From Flavobacterium sp. (GTDB lineage Bacteria; Bacteroidota; Bacteroidia; Flavobacteriales; Flavobacteriaceae), in the NCBI GenBank assembly GCA_027484725.1, contig JAIXSK010000017.1, forward strand, positions 124,001 to 188,000: a stretch of 64,000 nucleotides of DNA, written 5' to 3'. The notes beneath the pieces are model-generated. The model ran no database searches, was not told the DNA's origin, and saw only the letters and a program-made list of their open reading frames with translations. Made by a program: the position numbers and the translations under genes. Below, one piece after another: positions 15,708 to 26,406 of this stretch; position 1 is the first letter of the stretch; every line of letters begins with the position of its first letter.

Positions 15708-16853
15708 TTATAAAATGTTCTTTCGTTGTGCCTTCCACCAACGCTCAGGTATTTCATGATTACAAGCTTTGATGTACTCTTCATAAGAACAGGGTAACAA
15801 CGTACTTTTTTTCAATTTATTATTAGATGAGGTAATGTACGGAATCTCTATCCACCAACGTTCGGTTTTATCACTTCTAAAAAAAACCAATTCATCTTCT
15901 TCTAGAGGCACAATATAACGAACATAATTATCTTTACTTCCAAAAGGATATTCATTTGATCTATAATGGTAACCTTCAATGAAATACCAAACAATTTGAG
16001 CGATTAAAACGGCTTCTTGTGCAGAACCTTGTTGGTTAAAAACACCAAACAAAGAGACTTTATCACTCAATCCTGAATATCGAGACAAAGCACAAATTTC
16101 TTTACCTGTAAACCCATTGGGCATAAAGTCAATAAAATTTCCAGAATCAGAAGATTTTACCGAAGTCAAATCTAATGAAACCAAATCTGCATCTCTAAAA
16201 ACAGGCTCTGACAACGTTATATCACTAGAAATATCTCCTAATCTGTATGCATCAAAAAACAATTTTTCAATCAAATCAATTTCTTCTTGCGAATTGAAAT
16301 AAGTTTGATAACCAATGTTGCAAAAATTAAAGAGATTGTTCGGCTCATCTAAAACAATTTTGGTCAAAAAAGACTGGGCAGAAATGGAATCTTCTTCTTT
16401 ACCAAAATCAAAACGACTGTCAATAGAAACCAAATTAACCATTTGTTCAAGTTGGTCAAACGAGCGATAAAGCGGATATGTTAAATCTTGTGAACCTCCA
16501 ACGACTATCGGAATGATTTTTCTTTTAATTAAAGATGAGACAACTTGCTGCAAAGCAAAATAAGTATCACTCTTTGTGTCGCCGGGTAATATATCTCCTA
16601 AATCAGCAATCGAAGCTTCCCAATTACCTGGAAAAAGGCGGTAAAATTCTTTTCTGAAATAGGTTAAATCATAATGGGTTGACTTACCTCCTCGGTTTTC
16701 AGCCACACCAATGATAGCCAATCTTATCTGATCTAAATCCGGAAAATCATCTTGGGTATGAAACACAATTTTACTGCCCAATTGCTGTGATGAAAGTTCT
16801 TTGACATAACTTTGAATCTCTTCTGCAATAGGTTCTAGGAAACTAAATTCCAT
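15708..16853 (-). CDS. Arginase-fold protein with degenerate metal site (formimidoylglutamase-like)
   Basis: 381 residues of the ureohydrolase fold, of the type often annotated formimidoylglutamase in Flavobacteriia. The metal-binding motifs are altered. GG[ND]H is GGSQD (near 120), DAHxD is DSRFD (near 145) and SxDxDxxDP is SLDLTSVKS (near 230). Both metal-ligand His and one of the ligand Asp are thus replaced, so normal two-manganese hydrolase activity is doubtful. The start at 16853 is 3 bases after the topA stop codon, implying co-transcription with topA. It precedes gldK by 262 bases. A structural or regulatory role is possible; nothing in the sequence names it. Confidence 0.75.
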   Translation of the reverse strand: MEFSFLEPIAEEIQSYVKELSSQQLGSKIVFHTQDDFPDLDQIRLAIIGVAENRGGKSTHYDLTYFRKEFYRLFPGNWEASIADLGDILPGDTKSDTYFALQQVVSSLIKRKIIPIVVGGSQDLTYPLYRSFDQLEQMVNLVSIDSRFDFGKEEDSISAQSFLTKIVLDEPNNLFNFCNIGYQTYFNSQEEIDLIEKLFFDAYRLGDISSDITLSEPVFRDADLVSLDLTSVKSSDSGNFIDFMPNGFTGKEICALSRYSGLSDKVSLFGVFNQQGSAQEAVLIAQIVWYFIEGYHYRSNEYPFGSKDNYVRYIVPLEEDELVFFRSDKTERWWIEIPYITSSNNKLKKSTLLPCSYEEYIKACNHEIPERWWKAQRKNIL

Positions 16854-16856
16854 ATA

Positions 16857-19355
16857 TTATTTCTTTTTTGTAGTTGATTTAGAACTTGCTTTTTTGACAG
16901 TAGTTTTTTTAGCAGGAGCTTTTTTCTCAATGAGCTCTTTCACTTGATCAAGCGTTAGTTTTGAAGCATCTGTTTCTTTCCCTAACTCAATTTTGATTTT
17001 ACCTTGGGTAATTATTGTTCTACCCCAGCGTCCTTTTTCCACTAAAATCCCTTCCTCTTTCCAATGATGAACCACTTTATCGATGTCTTTTTGAAGTTTG
17101 TCTTGGATCAACTCTTGAACATCATTTTGTGAAAGATGATCAAAATTATATTTCTTACTCACGTTAATGAATAATCCATTCCATTTGATGAACGGTCCAA
17201 AACGCCCCACTCCTTTTTGCACAGGCATGTTTTCATATGTGGCAATCGGAGCATCAGCCTGAAGTTTTTGATCAATGAGTACCTGGGCGCGATCTAGATT
17301 TACATCCAGCGGATCCTCGCCTTTAGGCAACGAAATAAAGGTATTCCCAAACCGAATATAAGGCCCAAAACGACCATTGCTCACTTCTACCTCTTCGCCT
17401 TTGTATTGTCCTAAAATTTTTGGAAGTAAGAACAAATTTAAAGCTTCTTCAAGAGTAATAGTGCTGATGTTTTGATCTGATTTTAAACTCGCGAATTTTT
17501 TGTCCTCCGCATCGGCTTCACCAATTTGTGCCATCGGACCAAATTTACCCAAACGCACACTCACTTGCCGGCCTGATTGCGGGTCTATGCCCAAAATACG
17601 CTCGCCACTTTCGCGTTCTGCGTTGGCTTCTACTTCAGTCACATTAGGATGAAATGTATTGTAAAACTCACTCATCATAGATTGCCAATTGGCGTTCCCT
17701 TCGGCAATTTCGTCAAAATCTTGTTCTACTTTGGCGGTAAAATTATAATCGAGAATATTGCCAAAATTTTTCACCAAAAAATCTGTCACAATCGTTCCTA
17801 TATCAGTCGGCACAAGCTTGCCTTTATCTGAACCAGTATTTTCTTTGAGTTGCTGACTCGTTAATACACCTGATTTTAAAACCAATTGCATATACGGTCG
17901 TTCCTGTCCTTCTAAATTTCCTTTTTCTATATAATTTCGGTTGATGATGGTAGAAATAGTCGGCGCATAAGTTGATGGACGACCAATGCCTAATTCTTCC
18001 AGCTTTTTTACCAACGAAGCCTCTGTATATCTCGGAGCAGGGCGTGAATAGCGCTCCGTAGCAATAATAGAAGGACATAGCACGGTTTCATTGACCTTCA
18101 TGGCCGGCAACATGCCTTCTTGTTCTTCTTCATCGTCGTCGTTGCCTTCAAGATATACTTTCAAGAAACCGTCAAAAAGCAAAACCTCTCCTGTAGCTGC
18201 ATATAATTCGTTGTGGTTATGGGCTTGAATTTTAACTGCTGTTCGTTCAAGTTCGGCATCGCTCATTTGTGAAGCCAATGTTCTCTTCCATATCAAATCA
18301 TACAACCGCGCTTGATCGCGATCAATATTCACTGTATGTCTGGACATATCCGTCGGACGAATCGCCTCGTGCGCTTCCTGTGCCCCTTTGGCTTTGGTTA
18401 CAAACGAACGCGGTTTGGCGTATTGTGCTCCGTATGATTTGACAATTTCTTCTTGGGCCGCATTCATCGCCTCTTGAGACAAATTTACACTGTCGGTTCT
18501 CATGTAAGTAATCAAACCCGCTTCATACAAACGTTGCGCTAGTTGCATCGTAATTCCTACCGGAAGATATAACTTTCGAGCCGCCTCTTGCTGTAAAGTC
18601 GATGTAGTAAATGGCGCAGCCGGTGATTTTTTAGCCGGTTTGGTTTCAATATCAGAAACTTTGTATTGTGAAGATATACTATTGTTCAAGAAATCTTCTG
18701 CTTCTTTTTGCGTATTGAAATTCTTAGATAATTTAGCTTTAAATGATTTACCGGCCACATTGGTAAACTCAGCCGTCACGGAATAACTCGCAACTGATTT
18801 AAATTCTTGTATTTCTCTTTCGCGCTCCACAATCAAACGAACCGCTACCGATTGCACACGGCCAGCCGAAAGCCCGCCTTTGACCTTACGCCACAAAACC
18901 GGCGACAGTTCATAACCCACCAATCGGTCAAGTACGCGACGTGCTTGTTGAGCATTGACTAAGTCATAGTTAATTTCACGAGGGTTTTCAATCGCCTTTA
19001 GGATGGCTGATTTGGTAATCTCATGAAAAACTATGCGTTTGGTTTTGTTTTTATCGAGTTTTAGTTCTTCGGCCAAATGCCAAGAAATGGCTTCACCTTC
19101 TCGGTCCTCATCGGAAGCCAGCCAAACCATATCAGCGCTTTTTGACAAAGTTTTGAGTTTAGAAACCAATGCTTTCTTGTCGGAAGAAACTTCATATTTA
19201 GGTTTAAAACCATTCTGAATATCTACCCCAATTTCTTTAGAAGGCAAATCAGCTATGTGTCCATAACTCGATTCTACTTGATAATCACTTCCGAGAAATT
19301 TTTCAATGGTTTTTGCCTTGGCAGGCGACTCAACAATCACTAAATTCTTTGCCAT
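16857..19355 (-). CDS. topA: DNA topoisomerase I (type IA)
   Basis: 832 residues. A TOPRIM domain (NLVIVESPAKAKTIEKFLG at the start, and the acidic SDEDREGEAISWHLA near 82) is followed by the type IA core with the catalytic Tyr in GLITYMRTDSVNLS (about 290) and GRPSTYAPTISTI near 455. Instead of C-terminal zinc ribbons there are repeated Topo_C-type modules (each with GRFGPxIxxG or a variant), then a Lys/Ala-rich basic tail, as in other Bacteroidota. It relaxes negatively supercoiled DNA. Divergent from miaB. Confidence 0.96.
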   Translation of the reverse strand: MAKNLVIVESPAKAKTIEKFLGSDYQVESSYGHIADLPSKEIGVDIQNGFKPKYEVSSDKKALVSKLKTLSKSADMVWLASDEDREGEAISWHLAEELKLDKNKTKRIVFHEITKSAILKAIENPREINYDLVNAQQARRVLDRLVGYELSPVLWRKVKGGLSAGRVQSVAVRLIVEREREIQEFKSVASYSVTAEFTNVAGKSFKAKLSKNFNTQKEAEDFLNNSISSQYKVSDIETKPAKKSPAAPFTTSTLQQEAARKLYLPVGITMQLAQRLYEAGLITYMRTDSVNLSQEAMNAAQEEIVKSYGAQYAKPRSFVTKAKGAQEAHEAIRPTDMSRHTVNIDRDQARLYDLIWKRTLASQMSDAELERTAVKIQAHNHNELYAATGEVLLFDGFLKVYLEGNDDDEEEQEGMLPAMKVNETVLCPSIIATERYSRPAPRYTEASLVKKLEELGIGRPSTYAPTISTIINRNYIEKGNLEGQERPYMQLVLKSGVLTSQQLKENTGSDKGKLVPTDIGTIVTDFLVKNFGNILDYNFTAKVEQDFDEIAEGNANWQSMMSEFYNTFHPNVTEVEANAERESGERILGIDPQSGRQVSVRLGKFGPMAQIGEADAEDKKFASLKSDQNISTITLEEALNLFLLPKILGQYKGEEVEVSNGRFGPYIRFGNTFISLPKGEDPLDVNLDRAQVLIDQKLQADAPIATYENMPVQKGVGRFGPFIKWNGLFINVSKKYNFDHLSQNDVQELIQDKLQKDIDKVVHHWKEEGILVEKGRWGRTIITQGKIKIELGKETDASKLTLDQVKELIEKKAPAKKTTVKKASSKSTTKKK

Positions 19356-19407
19356 AATCCAATTTTAACACGCTAAAACAACCCAAACAGGCCGCCGCGA
19401 TTTGGGG

Positions 19408-19415
19408 CAAAAGTA
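19408..19415 (-). promoter_or_regulatory. -7 element of topA
   Basis: Minus-strand TACTTTTG matches TAnnTTTG, about 53 bases before the topA ATG. No TTG is seen at the -33 position; the paired repeat at 19436-19469 lies where an activator would bind. Confidence 0.45.
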
Positions 19416-19435
19416 TCTATTTTTTTTAAATAAGC

Positions 19436-19469
19436 TGTATTTGAACGAAATTTTGAACATTTCATCGAT
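19436..19469 (-). repeat. Paired 20-bp-spaced direct repeat, site 3 (topA-miaB gap)
   Basis: On the minus strand ATCGATGAAATGTT (19469-19456) is followed 20 bases on by TTCGTTCAAATACA (19449-19436). The first unit shares 12 of 14 bases with the perfect unit of sites 1 and 2; the second is weaker (10 of 14). It lies between the divergent topA and miaB promoters. Confidence 0.5.
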
Positions 19470-19582
19470 GCTTTGTCCGAACAACGCACAAGTCAATTCA
19501 TTGAAATAAAGGATTATTGTTAGAATTTAAAATCTACATTATACCTTAATATATTGTATTATGAAATCCTTTTGCTGACATC

Positions 19583-19614
19583 TTGTCATATTTTTTGAAT
19601 TTGTATTATCTTTG
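19583..19614 (+). promoter_or_regulatory. Promoter of miaB
   Basis: TTG (19583-19585), 21 bases, then TATCTTTG (19607-19614), a full Bacteroidota consensus 28 bases before the ATG at 19643. It fixes the start, because codons further upstream in the same frame would not be transcribed. Confidence 0.8.
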
Positions 19615-19642
19615 CCGTCCGCATTTACAGTTATTACAACTT

Positions 19643-21091
19643 ATGGAAAAGACAATGGATGAAAATCGCCAAGGAGAAACTTTGGTCATGGATCAACAAA
19701 ATCAAAACACCAAAAAACTTTTTATTGAAAGCTATGGTTGCGCAATGAACTTTGCCGACAGCGAAGTGGTCGCCTCTATCTTGGCCAACAATGGTTATAA
19801 TACTACCCAAAGTTTAGAAGAGGCTGATTTGGTTTTGGTCAACACCTGCTCTATTAGAGACAAAGCCGAACAAACCGTTCGCAAGCGTCTTGAAAAATAC
19901 AATGCCGTAAAACGCAAGCAAAACCCAAACATGAAAGTGGGCGTTTTGGGTTGTATGGCCGAACGTTTGAAAAGTCAATTCCTAGAACAAGAAAAAATTG
20001 TCGATTTGGTGGTTGGTCCGGATGCTTACAAAGATTTACCCAACTTACTTCAAGAAGTTGAAGCCGGAAACGAAGCCATCAATGTCATTCTATCAAAAGA
20101 AGAAACCTACGGAGATATTGCACCGGTGCGCTTAATGAGCAATGGTGTAACCGCTTTCGTATCGATTACCCGCGGTTGCGACAATATGTGCACTTTTTGC
20201 GTGGTTCCGTTTACCCGTGGTCGCGAAAGAAGCCGTGAACCGCAGAGTATTTTGCAAGAAATTAAAGATTTGGCTGGGAAAGGCTATAAAGAAGTAACTT
20301 TATTGGGCCAAAATGTGGACAGTTATTTGTGGTATGGCGGTGGTCTCAAAAAAGATTTTGACAATGCCTCAGAGCTTGCTAAAGCCACAGCTGTAGATTT
20401 TGCGCAGTTGCTCGACATGGTCGCCGTGACCTTCCCAAAAATGCGTATTCGCTTCTCGACCTCAAACCCGCAAGACATGCACGAAGAAGTTTTGCATGTA
20501 ATTGCCAAACACCGCAATGTTTGCAGCCATATTCACTTGCCCGTTCAATCAGGCAGCAACCGTATTTTAAAATTGATGAACCGTCAGCACACGCGTGAAG
20601 AATACATGGCACTCATTGACAAAATCAAACAAATTATTCCGGATATTGAAATCACCCAAGATATGATTGCGGGCTTCCCAACCGAAACAGAACAAGACCA
20701 TCAAGATACTTTGAGTTTGATGGAATACGTTCAGTACAACTTTGGGTATATGTACGCCTATTCTGAAAGACCGGGCACACTAGCTGCACGCAAAATGGAG
20801 GACAATGTGCCTGAAGAAGACAAATCGCGCCGATTGCAAGAAATTGTTGATTTACAAGGAAAACACAGCGCTATTCGCTCACGCCATTATCTAGGTAAAA
20901 TTGTCGAAGTCTTGGTTGAGAAAACCTCTAAACGATCTGAAAACGATTTGTCCGGAAGAAATTCACAGAGCATTACCGTGGTTTTCCCGCGCGAACATTA
21001 TAAAATAGGTGATTTTGTCAATGTTGAAATCACCGATTGTACCAGCGGAACCCTCATCGGGAAAGCCGTTGGATACAGCGATATGAACTAA
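19643..21091 (+). CDS. miaB: tRNA-2-methylthio-N6-dimethylallyladenosine synthase MiaB
   Basis: 482 residues. The N-terminal UPF0004 domain has three cluster Cys (in YGCAMN, NTCSIRD and LGCMAE). The radical-SAM domain has CxxxCxxC in RGCDNMCTFCVVPFTRG (about 175-190), and the C-terminal TRAM domain starts near 410. MiaB adds the 2-methylthio group to i6A37 of tRNAs reading UNN codons. The start MEKTMDENRQ is set by the promoter. The sigma-54 activator gene follows after 24 bases, so they form an operon. Confidence 0.95.
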   Translation: MEKTMDENRQGETLVMDQQNQNTKKLFIESYGCAMNFADSEVVASILANNGYNTTQSLEEADLVLVNTCSIRDKAEQTVRKRLEKYNAVKRKQNPNMKVGVLGCMAERLKSQFLEQEKIVDLVVGPDAYKDLPNLLQEVEAGNEAINVILSKEETYGDIAPVRLMSNGVTAFVSITRGCDNMCTFCVVPFTRGRERSREPQSILQEIKDLAGKGYKEVTLLGQNVDSYLWYGGGLKKDFDNASELAKATAVDFAQLLDMVAVTFPKMRIRFSTSNPQDMHEEVLHVIAKHRNVCSHIHLPVQSGSNRILKLMNRQHTREEYMALIDKIKQIIPDIEITQDMIAGFPTETEQDHQDTLSLMEYVQYNFGYMYAYSERPGTLAARKMEDNVPEEDKSRRLQEIVDLQGKHSAIRSRHYLGKIVEVLVEKTSKRSENDLSGRNSQSITVVFPREHYKIGDFVNVEITDCTSGTLIGKAVGYSDMN

Positions 21092-21115
21092 AAGTTCAAA
21101 CCAATACAACTCATT

Positions 21116-22372
21116 ATGGAAAGCATACAGGCCATCAAACAGCGATTTGAAATCATCGGCAACGACCCAAAACTCAATCGCGCCATTGAAAAAGCCATTC
21201 AGGTTGCTCCTACCGACATCACTGTTCTGGTATCGGGAGAAAGCGGTGTGGGTAAAGAGAATATTCCGCGTATTATTCATTCGCTTTCGCACCGCAAACA
21301 CGGAAAATACATTGCCGTCAACTGTGGTGCAATTCCCGAAGGAACTATTGACAGCGAGCTTTTTGGTCATGAAAAAGGTTCATTTACCGGAGCGACCAAT
21401 ACCCGCGAAGGTTATTTTGAAGTAGCCAACGGCGGAACGATTTTTTTAGATGAAGTGGGCGAACTTCCGCTGACCACACAAGTCAGATTGTTACGTGTGC
21501 TTGAAAACGGAGAATTCATCAAAGTGGGTTCGTCGCAAGTACAAAAAACCAATGTGCGCATTGTGGCCGCGACCAATGTAAATATGATGGATGCCATTCA
21601 GAAAGGAAAATTCCGCGAAGATTTGTACTATCGTTTGAGTACGGTTGAAATTACCCTTCCTCCGTTGCGCGAACGCCAAGATGATATTCATTTGTTGTTT
21701 CGAAAATTTGCCGCTGATTTTGCCCACAAATACAAAATGCCGCCACTCAAATTAGATGAGCAAGCGGTGCAATTGCTGCAAAAATTCCGTTGGAGCGGAA
21801 ACATCCGTCAACTTAGAAACATTGCCGAACAAATTTCAGTGCTTGAAACCAGACGAGACATTACCGGTTCAATACTTCAGTCTTATTTGCCCTCAGAAAA
21901 CAATCATTTACCATCGGTGATTAAAGACAGCAAATCTGAAAGCGACTTTAGCACTGAGCGCGATATTCTGTACAAAGTTTTGTTTGACATGAAAAGTGAT
22001 TTGAACGACCTGAAGAAACTCACCTTAGAATTGATGAAAAATGGCGGCGGAAAAGTGCAAGACATCAACCCGAACCTGATTCAAAAAGTATACGGTGCTC
22101 AGTCTTTTGAAAATGAAATTTCGTTTGAACATGCGCCCAATACTTCGGTCATTACACACAATCAAAATCCAACAGTATACAACGAAGCCGATGAGCCTTT
22201 TCAGTTTGCTGAAACGGTTGAAGAAGAAGAAATTCTCAAGCTTGAACAAAAAGAAATTGAACTCATCAAAAAATCGCTCGAAAAAAACAAAGGCAAACGC
22301 AAAGCTGCTGCAGATGAATTGGGCATTTCTGAAAGAACTTTGTACAGAAAAATCAAACAATTTAATTTATAG
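21116..22372 (+). CDS. Sigma-54-interacting transcriptional activator
   Basis: 418 residues. An AAA+ domain starts almost at the N terminus, with no receiver or sensory domain: Walker A GESGVGKE (41-48), the sigma-54 contact loop as GSFTGA (88-93) instead of GAFTGA, Walker B TIFLDE (108-113), then the arginine-finger region REDLYYRL. An Asp/Glu-rich linker follows, and a Fis-type helix-turn-helix ends the protein (KRKAAADELGISERTLYRKI, about 390-412). It would drive transcription by RNA polymerase-sigma-54. Because no input domain is present, control must come from its expression or a partner. A sigma-54-like element lies 2 kb downstream in front of groES. Confidence 0.93.
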   Translation: MESIQAIKQRFEIIGNDPKLNRAIEKAIQVAPTDITVLVSGESGVGKENIPRIIHSLSHRKHGKYIAVNCGAIPEGTIDSELFGHEKGSFTGATNTREGYFEVANGGTIFLDEVGELPLTTQVRLLRVLENGEFIKVGSSQVQKTNVRIVAATNVNMMDAIQKGKFREDLYYRLSTVEITLPPLRERQDDIHLLFRKFAADFAHKYKMPPLKLDEQAVQLLQKFRWSGNIRQLRNIAEQISVLETRRDITGSILQSYLPSENNHLPSVIKDSKSESDFSTERDILYKVLFDMKSDLNDLKKLTLELMKNGGGKVQDINPNLIQKVYGAQSFENEISFEHAPNTSVITHNQNPTVYNEADEPFQFAETVEEEEILKLEQKEIELIKKSLEKNKGKRKAAADELGISERTLYRKIKQFNL

Positions 22373-22389
22373 TCTGAGAAGTTTTTAAA

Positions 22390-22397
22390 TATCTTTG
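22390..22397 (+). promoter_or_regulatory. -7 element in front of lptE
   Basis: TATCTTTG, an exact TAnnTTTG match, 15 bases before the ATG at 22412. It suggests a promoter separating lptE-secG from the miaB operon, and favours ATG 22412 over the upstream TTG at 22403. Confidence 0.5.
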
Positions 22398-22411
22398 GCC
22401 TTTTGAATCAA

Positions 22412-22915
22412 ATGAAAAACCTGAAAATATTTATTGCTTTTTTAGCTGTGGGCTTTTTACAAGGTTGCTCAGTCTATAACTTTACCGGCGCCGGTAAAAT
22501 AGACGCCAAGACTTTTCAGGTAAACTACTTTCAAAACTCGGCTGCGCTTGTTGAACCCGGCATTGATCGAACCTTTACCCAAAAACTACAAAACCTCATT
22601 CAAAACCAAACCACTTTGAATTTAGTCAACACGGGCGGCGATTTAATTTATGAAGGAGAAATTGTCGATTACCGCATCAGTCCAACAACAGCAACCGCTG
22701 ACCAGCGCGCCGCTGAAAGTCGTTTGAGTATTACCGTGAATGTGCGATTTTCAAACAAAAACAAAGAAAGTGACTCATTCGAGAAAAGATTCAGCTTTTT
22801 TTACAATTTCCCCGGAACACAACAATTGGTAGGTTCTGAGCTCAGTACGGCTCTGGATGAAATTTTTGACCGAATCACCCAAGACATTTTTAATGAGTCA
22901 TTGGCTAAGTGGTAA
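22412..22915 (+). CDS. lptE: LptE family LPS-assembly lipoprotein
   Basis: 167 residues with a lipoprotein signal ending LQGCS (Cys at about 19). The body begins YNFTGAGKIDAKTFQVNYF, typical of the Bacteroidota LptE/LptE-like family. LptE plugs the LptD barrel and delivers lipopolysaccharide to the outer surface. lptD is not in the window. Downstream come a conserved unknown gene and secG, all on the same strand, so this is probably an envelope-biogenesis operon. Confidence 0.85.
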   Translation: MKNLKIFIAFLAVGFLQGCSVYNFTGAGKIDAKTFQVNYFQNSAALVEPGIDRTFTQKLQNLIQNQTTLNLVNTGGDLIYEGEIVDYRISPTTATADQRAAESRLSITVNVRFSNKNKESDSFEKRFSFFYNFPGTQQLVGSELSTALDEIFDRITQDIFNESLAKW

Positions 22916-22972
22916 ATCAAAAAAATAATTAGTAATTTGGCCAACGCTTAAGCTCACGCGCTCACCTCTGTC

Positions 22973-23929
22973 ATGAATGTATCTGAATTCACATCACTGA
23001 TCAATCACCCCGAACTTGTTTATGACAAGCAAACGGATGTATTAGAGAAAATTGCTCAAGAGTTCCCTTATTTTCAAAGCGCGCGTGCTTTATACCTCAA
23101 AGGTTTATACAATCAGAATAGTTTTAAATACAATTATGCGCTCAAAATTGCGGCAGCGCACACCACGGACCGCAGCGTTTTGTTTGATTTTATTACTTCG
23201 GATACTTTTACCAACATTGATCCGAATCACGAAATAAAACAAGAAGTTTCTTTGCTTGATGCCCCGCAAGCAGAAGTTTTTTCAGAACCAGAAGAACGAA
23301 TTGAAATTTCGCATGACACTGAAGTTAAACTTGAACAACGAGACAACACCATAGAGCAATCTATACTAGACTCTATTAAAGAAGCTGAAGAAGCGCAAAT
23401 TGAAACAAAATTTACCGAAGAACTCATTTCTGAAATACTTGAGCCCGAAGTTTTAGAAATTGAACATGAACAACAAGACGTAACCGAGGAGATTCGGGAA
23501 GAAAAGCTCGACATTGGAAAACCACTTCAGTTTACCACTGGCGAAACACATTCATTTCAAGAATGGCTGCAACTTTCGAGTTTAAAACCGATTCAAAGAG
23601 CCGAAAATCCTGCACCAGAAACCACCGCTTCCGAAATTGACTTCGAGAAGCAAAAAAAAAACGAACTAATTGACAAGTTCATCGAGGCGAATCCAAAAAT
23701 ACCCAAGATCAAACCTGATGCGCCGCTTCCAACTGTTTTTTACGAGTCGAGCAATGCCGATTCAAGCTCACTGATGACCGAAACTCTGGCCCGTGTTTAT
23801 CTGGAACAAAAAAAATATCAAAAGGCAATTCAAGCATATGAAATTTTAATTTTGAAATATCCAGAAAAAAGTAGTTTCTTTGCAGACCGAATTTTAGATA
23901 TCAAGAATTTACAACAAAATAACAAGTAA
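22973..23929 (+). CDS. Conserved hypothetical protein with C-terminal TPR-like repeat
   Basis: 318 residues. The N-terminal ~80 residues are a conserved helical block (MNVSEFTSLINHPELV, then IAQEFPYFQSARALYLKGL). A long Glu-rich, low-complexity middle (about 85-185) follows, then FQEWLQLSSLKPI (about 197), and a last block with one TPR-like pair (LARVYLEQKKYQKAIQAYEI). No signal peptide or membrane segment. The stop is 2 bases before the secG ATG, so translation is probably coupled to secG. I know this gene as a conserved Flavobacteriia neighbour of lptE and secG without known function. The TPR suggests a scaffold role, which is inference. Confidence 0.8.
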   Translation: MNVSEFTSLINHPELVYDKQTDVLEKIAQEFPYFQSARALYLKGLYNQNSFKYNYALKIAAAHTTDRSVLFDFITSDTFTNIDPNHEIKQEVSLLDAPQAEVFSEPEERIEISHDTEVKLEQRDNTIEQSILDSIKEAEEAQIETKFTEELISEILEPEVLEIEHEQQDVTEEIREEKLDIGKPLQFTTGETHSFQEWLQLSSLKPIQRAENPAPETTASEIDFEKQKKNELIDKFIEANPKIPKIKPDAPLPTVFYESSNADSSSLMTETLARVYLEQKKYQKAIQAYEILILKYPEKSSFFADRILDIKNLQQNNK

Positions 23930-23931
23930 TA

Positions 23932-24309
23932 ATGAGTACATTTTCTATTTTCTTAGTATTGATTACCATCGTATGTTTTTTACTCATCATCGTAATCATG
24001 GTGCAAAATCCAAAAGGTGGAGGTTTGTCTTCAACCCTTGGCGGATCACAAATGATTGGCGGTGTTCAAAAAACTACCGACTTCTTAGATAAAAGTACTT
24101 GGACTTTGGGCGGTTTATTAATTGCTTTGGTTTTGCTTTCAAGTTTGAGCTTTACCAATGCCGGTGGAGATAAAGATTCCAAAATCATTGATCAAACTGA
24201 AACGGCAGCACCAAAAAGTGCAGAACCAGCCGCCGCAACTCCGGCTAAAGAAACACCAAAAACCGAAGCGCCTGCCACTCCGGCGCCTGCTGCTCCGGCT
24301 CAAAAATAA
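23932..24309 (+). CDS. secG: Preprotein translocase subunit SecG
   Basis: 125 residues. The family pattern is clear: membrane segment 1 (about 3-24), the loop QNPKGGGLSSTLGGSQMIGGVQKTT (in part; 27-51), and membrane segment 2 (about 55-76). It has an Ala/Pro/Glu-rich cytoplasmic tail of about 45 residues longer than in E. coli but common in Bacteroidota. SecG is the accessory subunit of the SecYEG channel. Last gene of its operon; a strong terminator follows. Confidence 0.95.
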   Translation: MSTFSIFLVLITIVCFLLIIVIMVQNPKGGGLSSTLGGSQMIGGVQKTTDFLDKSTWTLGGLLIALVLLSSLSFTNAGGDKDSKIIDQTETAAPKSAEPAAATPAKETPKTEAPATPAPAAPAQK

Positions 24310-24328
24310 TCGAATCTGTTCGAAGAGA

Positions 24329-24359
24329 ATGCCAGCATTGACATGCTGGCATTTTTTTT
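24329..24359 (+). terminator. Terminator after secG
   Basis: A perfect inverted repeat AATGCCAGCA/TGCTGGCATT with a 6-base loop, followed by eight T's. Confidence 0.9.
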
Positions 24360-24385
24360 ACGCAAAAATGTCAGTTTTTGAGCCA

Positions 24386-24401
24386 TGGCACAATTTCTGA
24401 C
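24386..24401 (+). promoter_or_regulatory. Sigma-54-like promoter in front of groES
   Basis: TGGCACAATTTCTGAC fits the -24 box TGGCAC perfectly and the -12 box partly (CTGAC for TTGCA) at the correct spacing, 46 bases before the groES ATG. GTCAG (24370-24374) and CTGAC (24397-24401) form a wide inverted repeat around it. No TAnnTTTG element is seen in the 87-base gap. Confidence 0.4.
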
Positions 24402-24446
24402 CACCGCGCGGCAAACATTATATCAACATTAAAAAATATTTTACTT

Positions 24447-24722
24447 ATGGCATTAAAAATCAAACCGCTTGCAGACAGAGTGCTCATTGAGCCTGCTGCC
24501 GCAGAAACCCAAACAGCTTCGGGTATTATTATTCCGGATACCGCAAAAGAGAAACCACAAAAAGGAACTGTTGTAGCAGTAGGTAATGGCAAAAAAGACC
24601 ATACCATGACTGTTCAGGTGGGCGATACCGTACTTTACGGAAAATACGCCGGTACCGAACTGAAACTGGACGGAAAAGATTATTTAATCATGAGAGAAGA
24701 CGACATTCTGGCAATTGTTTAA
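24447..24722 (+). CDS. groES: Co-chaperonin GroES
   Basis: 91 residues from ATG 24447. [16 protein letters not shown] is the canonical N terminus; the mobile loop lies around [11 protein letters not shown] (22-32), and [28 protein letters not shown] (in part) closes the fold. GroES caps the GroEL cavity. The frame is open further upstream, but family alignment and the promoter region set this start. groEL follows after 35 bases. Confidence 0.97.
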   Translation: MALKIKPLADRVLIEPAAAETQTASGIIIPDTAKEKPQKGTVVAVGNGKKDHTMTVQVGDTVLYGKYAGTELKLDGKDYLIMREDDILAIV

Positions 24723-24742
24723 TTATTCAGAAAAACCATTAA

Positions 24743-26389
<1,647 letters not shown>

Positions 26390-26406
26390 TTAAAACATTT
26401 GAACAT

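Noticed and set aside
15708..16853. Labelling the arginase-fold gene as an active formimidoylglutamase (hutG)
   Set aside because: The metal-ligand motifs are altered and there are no other histidine-utilisation genes nearby.
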